NCBI GenBank assembly: GCA_020635055.1
Contig: JACKAN010000003.1
Span: 178,163 to 242,162, forward strand
Reading direction: 5' to 3'
Source: Pseudobdellovibrionaceae bacterium
GTDB lineage: Bacteria; Bdellovibrionota; Bdellovibrionia; Bdellovibrionales; UBA1609
DNA length: 64,000 bases
Shown one piece after another: positions 43,201 through 58,200 of this stretch (position 1 is the stretch's first letter; every line of letters starts with the position of its first letter). The notes below the pieces were generated by a model, which made no database searches, was not told the origin of the DNA, and was given only the letters and a program-made list of their open reading frames with translations. A program made the translations under genes and the position numbers.

Positions 43201-46200
43201 TACTCAAGATTGGCAGGTCCCACTCCCACGCCCCGCAATTGTAAACCGGAATTAACAGTTGCTACACCATTGTTATAACGAATAGCAAAGGCCGGATTGA
43301 AGTAACTGCCATCCACAGTGGGGCTAAACTTAACCACCACAGTACATGTGTTACTTGGGGCGAGGGTTGCTAAACAAGAACCACCACCGGGGAAAAAGCC
43401 AGAACCCCCGTAGCCAAAGGGAGAAGACAAACCAATACCAGTAATACTACTCGCCGTAACTTGACCATTGTTAGTGATATAAATGGTTTGTGTTGTAGTT
43501 GATGAAGTGGGTTTGGAACCAAAATCGAATTCCGGAGCGACATCGATGTTGAGCAATGCAGGGTTCACAGCAGTGCCTGTATATAAAGCACTTGCGGTTT
43601 GGCTATTGGCACCATCGTTATAGTCTATATTTAATGTAGAAGAATCAAAACCATTCACTGTAGGGGCAAACTCAATAAGTACAGCGCATGCAGCCGCCAC
43701 ATTGAGGGTTAGACCACAAAGCCCATATCCAGAAGGAGTACCAGTTCCAGGGTAAGCTCCACCCACATAGCGGAAGGTTCCTGAAAATACACTGCTTATA
43801 CCCGTAACGGGAACCCCACCAGTGTTAGTAATGACAATTTGAAGTGGAGTGACCGATCCACGAGCTACACTTCCATAGTTATATGGATTATAAGCTAGAA
43901 CACCCTCCGCTGCGGCAGTACCGACAATGGCACGATTAACTACTTTTGCGGTCACACTATTGTTGTAATTGACTTTTAATGTCGTAGAATGAAGACCTAC
44001 ACTGGTGGGAGCGTATTCCACAACTACAGTGCAAGTGGCAGGTGAAGCACCAAGTGTGCCACCATTAGTACAAGTACCACCTATGCCAGGGAAAGTTCCA
44101 CCTTTGTAATTATAAAAACTAGTCAAGGCATCTCCCGAAAGATTTGTGGCAGCGACGGTACCCACATTGCTTACGGTAAATGTAAATTCATTTACGGAGT
44201 TGTTCGCCACCAATCCAAAATCATATAATGGATTGTCAGAGATAGTTAAAACCGCCAGAGCCTCCCCTTCACCCAAGAGGTCTATGTCGGCAGAAGTTAC
44301 AGTCGCGCCATTATTATAATTAAAGTTAAAAGTATCGTTAAATGTAGTAGGTGCATTAGGTGCAAATTCAATAGCTACTTGACAAGATAAAGTTGCACCT
44401 AGTGTTGTGCTACAACTTCCGCCAAAACCAGGATAACTTCCACCAACATATCTAAACACAGTTGATAAACTCAGGTTTAATCCTGTAGCTTGAACGCCCC
44501 CAGAGTTGGTAATATTAAAAATATAGGAGAGAGTCGTCCCCACGGGGGTCGCTCCAAAGTCGTAAGAGCTACCATCATCCCAAGAAAGTAAAGCTTGATT
44601 TGCACCCGTGCCTGTCACACCGCGAGTGACGTTTTTGCCGACCGCTGTACCATCGTTGTAAGAGAAATCTATGGTGTCGGAAGTTGAACCTGTAGCTGTG
44701 GGTTTGAAGCTAATAAGTACTGTACAAGATTGACCGGCATTGATAGTTGTGGTCAAGCAAGTTCCGCCAGTTCCAGGGTAAACATTACCAGTAAAATTGT
44801 AAGGAGCGGCGAGTCCCACTTCGGCTAAACCAGTAGCTGGCACACCACCACTATTAGTGAGAGTAAAGGAATAAGGTGTGTCCGAGGCCAGAGCTTTTGT
44901 ACCATAGTCATAGGTAGTGCCAGAAGAAAAAGTTAAAAGAGCTGGGTTGGCTGCTGTACCCGTAATGCTTCGAGTGGCATTCACTACGCTGGCTCCATTG
45001 TTGTAGTCGATAGTCATAGTCGCATTGTGAGTGCCATTGGCTGTGGGTGAGTAAACAACGACGACATTACAAGGTGGAGCCGCTGTAGGAATGGTGGTGC
45101 CGCAATCGCCACCGATTCCAGGGAAAGTTCCACCTTTGTAAGTGTATGGCGCTGAAAAATTGGCGGAAGAAACGGAAGTCGCATCGTAACCACCAGTATT
45201 AGTTACAGTGAATGTGTATTCATTAACAGAACTGCGAGCCACGGTGCCAAAGCTGTAAGAGGGATTGTTGGATACAACAAGTAAGGCATTGGCTACAGCA
45301 TTGCCCGTAACATCGCGCAGAGTATTGGCAGCGGAGGCACCATTGTAATAATTAATTTGTATAGTATCGTTTTTTATACCAGTTGTTGTGGGTAAGAATC
45401 TAACAACGATATCGCAAGAAGCTCCCGCGGCAAGGGAAGATGTACAATTTCCCCCGCCCACGCCTGGGAAAGAACCACCAGCAAAAGTGAAAGGAGCTGC
45501 GAGTCCAGATCCACCTAAACTTGTAGCTGAAACTGCACCTGTATTTTGCAGAGTAAATAAATGATCTCGTGGAGAATTCAATGGTACGGTTCCATAATTG
45601 TAAGGATCGGACTCAGTAATAGTGATATTAGCAGCAGTTGCACCGGTTCCAGAAATATTTCGTGCAGCGGTTTGTCCGGTGACTCCATCGTTGTATGTCA
45701 TTTGTAGTGTGTCTGAGCTCAACACTGTTGCCACAGGTGAATAAGTTACGATAACAGTACAAGCTGTTGAAGCACTTAGTGTAGAACCGCAAGATCCACC
45801 GCCAGGATAGGATCCACCTTTAAAATTGAAAACTCCTGTACCAAAAGCTTGTGGAGTGAGGGCCGTGGCTTGTACGGCACCAGTATTAGAAATGGTAAAA
45901 GTGTGGTCAGTGTTAGAGCCTACAGCTAAAGTTCCATAATTGAAATCGGGTGAATCTGAAATTTCAAGAGTGGCCGCGGCTCCACCATTACCTGTCATGG
46001 GTCGAGTCACGGATTGGTTGTTAGCACCGTCATAATAGTTGAGTTGAAGAGTGTCACCAAAAGAGCCAACAGAAGTAGGTTTGAACGACACTACAATAGT
46101 ACAAGTGTTACTAGTTACAGCTGGTAGTGTAGCTGTGCAAGTTCCGCCCGTACCAGGGAAGGAGCCATCTAGATATTCGAAAGGCAAACTTAAACCTTGT

Positions 46201-49200
46201 TCAGCTATACTAGTTACAGAGGTTTGACCTGTATTAGTGATGGTAAAAGTGTGTGGTGTTGAGGATAAAACAGCGAATGTACCAAAATTATAAGTCGCAC
46301 CATCACTGATGATCAATACACCTGGAGTGGTTGCTGTTCCTTGTATGTCGCGAGTTGCAGATTGGTTAGAGGCACCATTGTAATAATCTAATTGAATGGT
46401 CGAAGAAGGTGTGCCTGACGCTGTAGGTGCAAATTCAACAATGAGTGTGCAAGTGTTACCAACGGTAGCAGGCAGTGTTCCAGAGCAAGTGCCACCTGTT
46501 CCAGGATAAATACCATTTTTGTAGCGGAAGGGCAGAGCTATAGGTTGAGCAACTATGCTGTCTGCGGCAACGCCACCACTGTTAGTTACAATAAAGGTAT
46601 GTTCAGTCACTGAGCCCACGGCGTGAGAGCCAAAGTTATAAGGATTGGCTTCCGAAATAGTTAGTACAGCCGAAGATGCGCCAGTACCACTGACAGCGCG
46701 AGTGCTCGTTTGTGCATTCACACTGTCGTTGTAATCGACTTGGATAGTGTCGGCGAAAGGACCTTGACTGATAGGAGCAAATTCAACAACCATTGTGCAA
46801 CTACTTGATGCATTGAGAGTCGCAAGACAATCTCCACCAATACCAGGGAAACTACCACCTTTAAATCTAAATGGAGTGGCTAAACCTGAGCCGGTTATAC
46901 CCGAAGCGGCCACACCACCCACGTTATCAATATTAAATGTATGTTCAGTAACTGAACTTACAGCTTTAGTGCCAAAGTCAAAAGTGGTAGCATCAGAAAT
47001 AACTAAACTAGCAAGTGGTGCACCCGTACCACTCACATTGCCGGTAATGTTTTGGCTAGTAGCTCCATCATTATAGCTAAGATCAATAGTGTCACTAAAT
47101 GGACCTGTTGCACTGGGTGAGAAACTCACAACAAATGTACAGCTACTGCCAGCAGGAATCGAAGTGCCGCAGTTTCCGCCAATTCCGGGCCAAGTTATGT
47201 TCTTAATAGAAAATGGTGAGTTTAATCCCACTTCACTAACAGTTGTTGCTGGCACACCACCTGTGTTTTGCAAAGTAAAAGATTGATCATTAACAGAAGT
47301 CACACCTTTTGTTCCAAAATTATGAGGTGTTCCTGTAATAGAAAGAACAGCAGGAAGAGCGGCGTCACCGGTGACATTGCGAGAGGAGGATTGAGGTAGG
47401 GCACCATCATTAAACTGAATGATTATGCTATCCACATCACCAGTGTTTACCACTGTCGGCGCATAAGTCACAACTATTGTACAAGTCAGTCCGGCGGCTA
47501 AATCGGTGTTGCAAGTTCCACCAATACCAGGGTACGGACCACCTTTGAAACTGAAGGGTGCGGCCAGTCCAGTTCCAACCATTGAACTCGCATTGATAGA
47601 TCCAATATTTTCAACAATAAAAGTGTGATCGGTACTAGATCCCGTCGCTTGCAAGTTATAATTGTAAATTGGACCATCAGTAATAGTTAACTGTGCAGCT
47701 CCTACCCCTGTTCCAGTGACAGTTCTTAATGTTTGTTGTACAGAGCCGCCATCATTATAACTAATAATAATTTGATCACTCTTCACTCCCATAGAATTGG
47801 GAGTGAATGTAACAATGATTGTACAAGCTGTAGAAGTATTTAATGTGGGTCCACAAGTTCCACCCCCAGGGTAGGCTCCCCCTTTAAAGGCAAAGGGCGA
47901 GGCCAATCCACCACCACTCATAACTGTGGCTTGTGTGCCCCCAGTGTTGGTTAAAGTAAAAGTGTGTTCTGTAGTAGATCCTACAGCTTGGTCGCCATAG
48001 TTATAGGGATCAATTTCAGAGATAGTAATAAAAGCAGGGTTCATTCCTGTACCAGTTATATCTCTAGTCGAATTTACTGCAGAAAGACCATCGTTATAGT
48101 TAATAACCATTGTATCGTTTCGCACGCCTGTAGCTAGTGGTGCGAACTCGACAATAACTGTACATGTTGCCGACGCATTTATGGACACTCCACAAGTTCC
48201 ACCACCGGGATAAGAGCCACCCTTGAATGTGTAAGGATTAGCTAAGCCAGAGCCAAAAATTCCAGTAGCCGGGACGCCACCATTATTAGTAATACTAAAA
48301 GTATGTTCAGCGACGGCACTAACAACCACAGAATTAAAATTATAAGTAGGTCCGTCAGTAATATCGAGAAGTGCAGGGTCGGCAGCTATACCTTGCACAT
48401 TGCGTGTAGCGATGGCCGCGCCACTACCATCGTTATAATTTAAAGTTACATTTTCTGAATGAACTCCATTGGCTGTTGGGTTGTATTTTACTACGATGTT
48501 ACAAGATCCTCCAATGCCAAGACTTGCACCACAATTGCCACCGATTCCAGGATATGGTCCACCCTTGAAACTAAAAGGTGCAGGGATCACTCCACCGGTA
48601 ATCGCTGAAGCGGCGGCTCCTCCGGTATTAGTAACGACAAACAAGTGATCTGTGGAAGAATTTCGTGCGACAGTTCCGAAGTCAAAGGTGGGTCCATCGG
48701 CGATTTCTAAGAAAGCCGCTACTACGCCAGTACCAGTAATATCTCTTGTGCTCTGTTGAGAGCCGGCACCATCAAAATAATCTATCAGTACAGTGTCATT
48801 ATGTGTGGCCACTGTGGATGGTGAATAGGTAATGATCACTGTGCAATTTAAACCCACGCCGAGAGAAGTTCCACAAGTTCCCCCTCCAGGGTATGTACCC
48901 CCTTTAAAAATAAAAGGTGCAGCCAAGCCAGAACCTGCCATTCCAGAAGCGGCATAACCGCCATTGTTAGTTAAGGTTAAAGTGGCATCCACGGAGGATC
49001 CTGTTGCTTGATTGCCAAAGTTGTAAGTTGGAGAGTTAGAAATATCAATTACGGCTGGGTTTACACCATTGCCTGTGATATTCACTGAGGCAGTGGCCAA
49101 TACAGCTCCATTGTTGTAATCGATATTTAGTGTATCGTTGTGTACACCTGTGCTAGTTGGTAGGTATTCAACAATGATAGTACAAGCGTTCGAAGCAACT

Positions 49201-52200
49201 AAAGATGTATTGCAAGTTCCACCCGTACCAGGGTATAAACCATTTTTAAATCTATAGGGGAGGGCTAAGCCGTAAGCGGAAAGGGCTGTTGCCGTGAGAG
49301 ATCCTGTATTAGTAATAGTGAAAGTGTGTTCAACTAAAGCACCTAGGGGTTGTGATGCAAAATCCCAAGTGGGTGTGTCGGAGATAGTTAAGAAAGCTGT
49401 GGGGCTGCCTGTTCCTTTTACATTGCGTGTAGATTGAGTCAGAGCCGCACCATTGTTATAATTAATTTCAATCATATCGTTGTGAGTTGCGACTGTGGAT
49501 GGAGAGTAAGTTACAATAATAGTACAACTATTGCCACTGGCCAAAGTAGGTGAGCATGTGGCTCCTAATCCAGGATAAGATCCACCTTTGAATTCAAATG
49601 GAGCAGCTAATCCACCACCCGCCATAGCTGTAGCTTGAGCGCCCCCATTATTTGTTAAAGTCAAAGTGTACTCAGTTGTTGAACCAAGGGCTTTGGAGCC
49701 AAAATCGTATTCAGGTCCATCGGAAATATCAATCAAGGCTGGAGTGGTGGCCGTACCAGCAATTGCGCGAGTGACTTGAGCGGGGACAATGGTGCCATCG
49801 TTGTAATTCAATTTTATATTGTCTGAGTGTGAACCCGTAGCCACTGGTGAATAGGTAACAACAATGGTACAAGTGAGACCGGCATTGAGTGATCCTCCAC
49901 AATCTCCACCCGTACCTGGATAAGGTCCATCTTTGAAAGTGAAAGGCCCGGAGAAAGCGACATTAGCTAACAAAGTGGCTTGAACTCCACCTGTATTTTC
50001 AACAGTAAAAGTTTTATCTGTATTAGAGCCAACGGCTTTAATGCCATAGTTGTAAGTAGGACCGTCGGTGATAGTTAAGAATGCAGGGGCAGCACCCACA
50101 CCAGTTACATTTCGCAGAACAGAAGTGACAGTGTCACCATCATTGTAATCTATTTGGATGCTATCATTAAAAGTTCCATCAGCCACCGGTGAGAAAGTTA
50201 CAACAATGGTACAAGTTGCAGATGTTGCAAGTGTTGCATTACAATTTCCACCAATACCAGGATAAGATCCGCCTTTGAAAGAATAGGGCACTGCTAAACC
50301 ACTGCCAGCCATTGCTGTGGCCGCGACGCCACCAGTATTTTGTACTGTAAATGTTTTGTCAGTGTTTGAACCATGAGCTTGAGTTCCAAAGTTAAAAGTG
50401 GGTCCATCAGTGATCGTCAAGAAGGCTAAGTTAGCGCCTGTACCTTGAATTTGTCTTTGTGTGTTCACAGCGGCAGCGCCATTATTATAATTAATTTGAA
50501 TGGTATTGGAGTGGAAGCCTGTTGCCGTAGGAGCATAAGTTACAACCATAGTGCAAACGGCAGAAGCGGCCAAAGACACCCCACAATTTCCACCAATACC
50601 AGGATAAGGTCCGCCTTTGAAACTAAATGGGGCAACTAAACCCACATTGGCCATAGCTGTGGCCGGAACTTCACCATTGTTTGTTATTGTAAATGTGTAA
50701 TCGTTAACAGATCCCACACCTTTAGTTCCATAATCAAAGGGATCAATTTCTGAAATTACTAAGTCAGCCGGATTCACTCCTGTACCTTGGATATTTCTTT
50801 GTAATTGTTGAGCAACCAAACCATCGTTGTAATCAATTAAAATTGCATCGCCGTGGAAGCCAACAATCGTGGGAGCATATCTTACAACAATGGTACATGT
50901 GCCCGAGGGAGCTAGAGCTGAAGAACAAGTGCCACCAGTTCCAGGGTAGCCAGGACCTTTGAAGCTGTAAGGAGCCGCTAAACCCGAACCGGCCATTGCC
51001 GATGTAGAAAGAGCCCCAGTATTTGTAATCACAAATGTATATTCGTTTATAGAACCTATAGCTTTTGTACCAAAATCATAAAATGGGCTATCAGAAATAG
51101 TTAAGAATCCGGCATTGGCGCCCTCACCATTAACATCCCTTAAAGCCGACTTCACAATCAAACCATCGTTATAATCTAATTGTATAGTATCACTAACCAC
51201 ACCAGCAGCAGTGGGCGAAAAGCTTACAATCACAGTGCAATTATCGCCATTGTTGATAGTCGTTCCGCAAGATCCACCGGTACCAGGATAAGTACCATCT
51301 TTATAAGCAAAAGGCGCCGCTAAACCCACACCGGCAATGGATGTGGCTGGTGATCCACCATTGTTAGTAACTGTGAATGAGAAATCATTAACTGAACCCA
51401 GAGGTTTTATGCCAAAGTTATAGCTAGGAGAGTTGGAAATATCTAGTATAGCGGGAGTCGAAGCTATAGCTGTTAAGTCGCGCGTGGCTTGTTGAACGGC
51501 AGCTCCATCATTATAACCTACAATCACTGTGTCATTAAATGTTCCAGTGATAGAAGGATTAAAATTAACTTCAATTTGGCAAGTGGCACCAGCAGCCAGT
51601 GACACTCCACAATTGCCACCCGCACCAGGATAACCACCACTAAATAAATAGGGAGCAACTAAACCCGAACCACTCATTACTGTTGCGGGAACACCACCTT
51701 GGTTTTCCACCACAAAAATATGGTTTACACTAGCTCCTACTGTGATTGTGCCAAAATTATAAGTGGGTCCTTGATCCACAACAAGTAATGCGGGATCCGC
51801 ACCTGTACCTTCCATATCTCTTTGAGCTAAAACTGCACCGGAACCATTGTTGTAATTTAAATCTAAGGAATCTGTAAATAGTCCATTGGCTGTGGGACTA
51901 AAGCGCACAACTATGTTACAGGTAGCTCCAATACCCAGAGTTGCGCTACAATCACCACCCACTCCAGGATAAGGTCCACCATTAAAAGTAAAAGGTGCAG
52001 CTAGGGCTGAAGCAAGAGCAATAGATGTAGCGGCGGCACCACCAGTGTTTGTTACAACAAAAGTGTGAGTAGAAACAGAGCCACGAGCTTTTACGCCAAA
52101 ATTATAAGATGTGGCATCAGAAATATCTAAGAAAGCAGCGATTACACCTGAGCCTAAGAGATCGCGCGTGGCTTGTTGTAGAGCCACACCATCATTGTAA

Positions 52201-55200
52201 TCAATAACTATAGTGTCACTATGTGCACCGGTGGCTAATGGAGAATAAGTGACAATAATAGTACAATTGCCACCGGCAGATAAACCTGCGCCACAAGTTC
52301 CACCAAAACCAGGGTAAGATCCACCTTTAAATGCAAAAGGTGAGGCTAAACCAGAGCCAGTAATTCCAGAAGCCGCAAAGCCACCTGTGTTGTCTATAGT
52401 TAAAGTGAATTCATTTACAGAGCCCACTGCGCGATTGCCCCAATTATAATTGGGCGAATTTGAAATCGCAAGGAAAGCAGGATTTACACCCAAGCCTTGG
52501 ATGTTTCTGAAAGCATGCTGAGTGCTAGCTCCATTACTGTAAGAAATATCAATAGTGTTAACATGTGCACCTGATGCCGTAGGAGCATATTCAACAACAA
52601 AATCACAAGTTCCCGCAGCTGCCAAAGTAGCGCCGCAATTTCCACCAATACCAGGGAAACTTCCTCCCTTATATCTAAATGGCAAAGTCAATCCACCACC
52701 ACTAATAGCCGTAGCTGTAACAGATCCGGTATTGTTAATTGAAAAAGTTTTTTCAGTTACAGAACCCACAGCGCGATCTTGATAATCATAAGTGGGGCTA
52801 TCTGAAATTTCTAAGTAGGCAGAGGAAGTGCCTGTACCCGTAATATTGCGAGTCGCTTGTGCTACTGCGGCCCCGTCATTGTAATTGATTTCAATAGTGT
52901 CATTGTGAACTGCGGCTGTTGCTGGTGTGTAAGTGACAATTATAGTACAGTTGCCACCATTGTTCACAGTCAAGCCACAAGATCCACCGGTACCAGGATA
53001 AGAACCATCTTTGTATTCAAATGGTGAGGCTAAGCCAGCACCCGCCATAGCTGTTGCGGGCACTCCACCTGTATTACTAATAGTGAAGGTGTATTCCGTA
53101 GTCGAACCTAAAGCCTTATTGCCAAAGTTATAAGGATCTGTTTCTGAAAGTATTAATAGAGCTGGATTAGTGGCTGTACCCTGAATATTTCTTTGTACAT
53201 TGGTACTTGTAACTCCGTTATTGTAATTTAACTGAATAGCATCACTGTGTGAACCCGTTGCCGTCGGAGTGTAGGTAACAATGATGGTACATTGTAGGCC
53301 ATTATTTAAACTGGAGCCGCAAGACCCTCCTGTACCGGGGTAAGATCCATCTTTATAATTAAAGGGAGCGGCTAAGGCACCCGCATCGGCTAAGCCAGTA
53401 GCTGTCACACCACCGATGTTGTTTATAGTAAATGTGTGATCAACACTGGAGCCAACGGCATTCACTCCATAATCAAAAGTGGGTCCATCAGAAATCGTCA
53501 ATAAGGCAGAATTGGCACCAGCACCAGTCACATCACCTAAAGCAGAACTAGCTATGCTACCATCGTTATAATCAATTTGAATGGTATCGTTATGTACACC
53601 AGAAGCCGTAGGAGTATAAGTTACAACTATAGTACAAGTGCCACTGGCGGCCAGTGTGGAATTACAATTTCCACCTGCACCTGGGTATGTGCCACTTTTA
53701 AATTGGTAGGGAGCAATCAAACCCGTGCCAGCCATGGCTGTAGAGGCTACTCCACCTGTATTAGTAATAGTAAAAGTGTGTTCAGCGGTGAAGCCAATCG
53801 CGACAGTTCCATAATCAAAGCTGGGTCCATCGGATATAGTTAAGAATGCTAAATTAGCCCCTGTGCCTTGTAGGTTAATATTTACTTGTTGAGTGCTAAT
53901 ACCATTGTGGTAATCCACTATTAAGGTATCACTGTGAAGTCCAGTAGCTACAGGTGCATAGGTGAGGACTATAGTGCAAGAGCCCGCAGCAGGAATCGTC
54001 ACTCCACAATTTCCACCAAAACCAGGATAAGTTCCGCCTTTATAATTAAATGGAGCCGCCAAACCACCGGCATCCGCCATAAGTGTGGATGGAACTCCTC
54101 CGGAATTTTGAATTGTAAAAGTATGATCTGTAGTAGATCCTACACCTTTAGTTCCATAGTCATACAAAGGAGCTTCGGTAAAAGCCAGAACCGCAGGATT
54201 GGCTCCAGTACCTTGAACAATGCGGTCAGATTGTGCAGCAATCAAACCATTGTTGTAAGTAATTTCAATAGTATCATTATGGGCACCTGTCGTTACAGGA
54301 GCATATGTCACAACAATAGTGCAAGAGGCCGTGGGTGCAAGACCAGAAGCGCAAGTTCCACCTGTACCAGGGTACCCTGGACCTTTATAACTAAATGGAG
54401 CGGCTAAACCAGTGCCCGTCATTACTGAAGAAGCTAAGCTTCCTGTATTGGTTAAAGTAAAAATTTTATCTGTGCTAGAGCCAGTGGCTTGAACACCATA
54501 ATCATAAGGGTCAACTTCGGAGATGCTAATATATGCTGCCGAAGCCCCTGTACCTTTCACATCGCGATTGGCTGTTTGGGCAGCAACGCCATCGTTATAA
54601 TTTAAATCAATAGTGTCTGTGTGAAGAGCCGATGTTGATGGAGAGTATGTAACCACAATGGTACAAGTGGAAGAGGCAGTAATAGTAGCCGTACACGTAC
54701 CACCTATTCCAGGGTAAGATCCCCCTTTGAAATTAAATGGGGCCGCCAAGCCAGCTCCCGCAACGGAATTGGCATCACTACCGCCGGTGTTATCTACACT
54801 AAAAGTATGATCATTTGTAGAACCTAAAGCTTTTGTACCAAAATCATATTCGGGGGCGTTACCAATTTCAAGAATGGCGGGAGTTCCAGATGCTCCTGTA
54901 ATGTCTCGCGCCGACAGTTGAGGGGCTAGGCCATCATTGTAATTAACATTTAAAGTATCATTGTGTGTGCCAGAGATGGTCGGATTAAAAGAAACAATAA
55001 TACTGCAAGTGGCTGAAGCGGCTAATGTACCAGTGCAAGTTCCACCTGTGCCAGGATAAGTTCCACCTTTAAAAGTATAGGGAGCAGCTAAACCGGAAGC
55101 CACAATTGAAGACGCGGCAATACCCCCATTATTAGTTAAAGTAAAAGAGTGTTCAGCAGAGCCACCTACAGTGATGGTGCCATAGTTATAAGTGGGTGAA

Positions 55201-58200
55201 TCTGAAATATCAATCACAGCTGGGGAATCTGCACTTCCTTGAATATCACGAAAGGCATTAGTTGCACCCAAACCGTTGTTATAATCCATTTGAATGCTGT
55301 CACTAAATACGTTAATTGCTAAGGGAGCAAATCTTACTACAATTGTACAACTGGCTCCCGAATTGAGTGTGGCACTACAAGTACCACCAGTTCCAGGATA
55401 ACCAGGACCTTTAAAAGCAAAAGGTGCAGCCAATCCTGTGCCATTCATAGCTGTTGCTTGCAATCCACCAGTATTTTGCACAGTAAAAGTTTTTTCAGCG
55501 GAACTGCCAACAGCTAATATACCAAAATCATAAGTGGGACCATCAGAAATAGCTAGGAAGGCAGAAAGTAAACCATCACCATCAATGTCGCGAGAGGCTT
55601 GTTGTACAGCCACCCCATCGTTGTAATCAATTAAAATGCTATCTGTAAAATTACCAGCAGCTGTAGGTAAAAAAGCGACAACTACATTACAACTAGCGCC
55701 ACTGGCAAGAGTGGCTCCACAGTCACCACCGGTTCCAGGGTAACCACCACCTTTAAATCTAAACGGCAGTGCTAAACCCGAACCCGCCATGGATGTGGCA
55801 GGAACGCCACCGTTATTAGTTAAAGTAAATATTTTATCTTTATTACCACCGATAGCTACATTGCCATAGCTATATGAGGGTCCATCAGAAATGCTGATGG
55901 AAGCGGGATCAGCACCGACACCTTGTAGATCTCTAGATGTATTTTTTGTAATCACACCGTCAAAATAACTAATAACAACAGAGTCGCTGTGATTGCCCGA
56001 AGTCACAGGAGAATAAGTCAGAACTATAGTACAAGTAGCTAATGAATTTATAAAATTGCTACAAGTTCCACCAATACCAGGATAGCTTCCACCCTTGTAG
56101 GCAAAAGGTGCGGCCAGTGCAGCGGTGTCTACAATAGCAGTAGCAGAAACATCACCTGTGTTTTGCACAGTGAATGTATATTCAGCTACACTACCCAGGG
56201 CATTCACACCAAAATCGTAAGTGGGTCCATCGGAAACAACTAATAAGGCAGAACTACTGGCCGTGCCCTCGACATCGCGAGTGACCATTTGCATGCCGAC
56301 ACCATTGTTATAGTTAATTTCTAACGTGTCGTTTTGTAGTCCCGGAACCGAAGGAGAAAAATTTAACACAACTGTACAAGCACCGCTATTTGCTAAAGTC
56401 GAAGTGCAAGTTCCGCCAACACCAGGAAAGCTTCCTCCAGCAAAACTAAAAGGTAAAGCTAAGCCAGAGCCACTCAGTGAAGTGGCAATAACACCGCCAA
56501 TATTTGTAATGGTAAAAGAGTGAGTTGTATTCGAGCCAATAGCGCGGGACCCAAAGCTGTAAGGATCTGTTTCGGAAATAGTAAGAATTGCCGGAGAAGT
56601 CGATGTACCTTGAAGATTTCTTGTGGCACTTTTGTTAATTACTCCATCGTTGTAATCAACAAGAAGAATATCACTTTGCAAACCCGTAACTGTAGGTGCA
56701 TAAGTCACGACAACGGTACAAGAGGTCGCTGGAGCTAGAGCCGCACTACAAGTTCCACCCGTTCCAGGATAATTACCATCTTTAAAATCAAATGGAGCGG
56801 CTAAACCAGATCCCGCCATTCCAGAGGAGCTCACTCCACCCGAGTTTTGAACAATGAAAGTATGATCTACAGCAGAGCCATTAGCTGCCACACCATAATT
56901 AAATGTAGGTCCATCAGAAATAGTAAGATTAGCAGGGCTAGCGGATTGACCTGTAAGGGCACGAGTGGTGCTTTTGGCATTAGAGCCGTCATTATAATCT
57001 AAGCGTAAAGTATCGTTGTGAGTGCCATCAATGGCGGGGGCAAAGACCACAACTATATTACAAGTTGCCGCAGCACTCAGTGTTGTATTGCAATCACCAC
57101 CGGCACCAGGATAACTTCCCCCTTTGTACCTATAGGATGGCGTGAGGGCCACGGGATTAATTGCAGTGGCCCCTATACCACCAGTATTTGAAACAGTAAA
57201 AATATGATCTGTTGCCGAGCCCGTCGCTTGTAAACCATAATCAAAGGTGGGTCCATCAGAGATTTCTAAGTTAGCTAGTGTGGCCCCTTCACCTGTAATA
57301 TCCCGAGAAGAAACTTGAATAGTCACACCATCATAATAATTCAAATCAAAAGTGATGTTGTGAGTTCCAATGACAACAGGAGCATAAGTCACAACCACAG
57401 AACAAGATAAGCCATTGTTTAATACCGATCCACAAGTACCACCCGTTCCTGGAAATGAACCCCCTTTATAATTATAAGGATTCAGCATAGCCGAGGGCAA
57501 TATTGTAGAGGCGGGTACGCCACCCGTATTAGTGATTGTAAAGCTATGATCCGTGGATGAACCTGTAGATTGAGTTCCAAAATTGTAAATTGGACCATCA
57601 GAAATAGATAAAACTGCCGGATTAGCACCGGTACCTTGGACATTTCGCAAAGAGGACTGTCCTGAAACACCGTTGTTGTAATTGATTTGAATTGTATCCG
57701 TGTGATTTCCCGTGCTGGTGGGATTGAATGTCACTACTATATCGCATGCAGTGCTAGCATTCAAACTGGCGGCACAAGTTCCACCTATACCGGGATAAGT
57801 TCCACCTTTGTAATTAAAAGGAAGAGTTAAAGCTTGGGCGACCATACTAGAGGCCGAAGTGTTACCAGAGTTAGTGATGGTAAATTTGTGTTCGCCCACA
57901 CCAGTTATTGCAACAGGTCCGTAGTCATAAAGTGGACCATCGGAAATAGTTAAAAAGGCAGCGCTGACTCCAGTTCCTTGTATATCGCGCATAGAACTCT
58001 GTAATCCCGAGCCATTGTCATAATCAATTTGTATAGAGTCTTGGTGTAAGCCAATAAGTGTGGGTGAGTATTTAACAATAATAGTACAAGAGGCAGAGGC
58101 CGCTAAATTCGAACTGCAAGTTCCACCTGCACCGGGATAACTCCCACCTTTAAAATTAAAGGGCGCGGCTAAACCTGTACCCGCAAGGGAGGTAGCATTT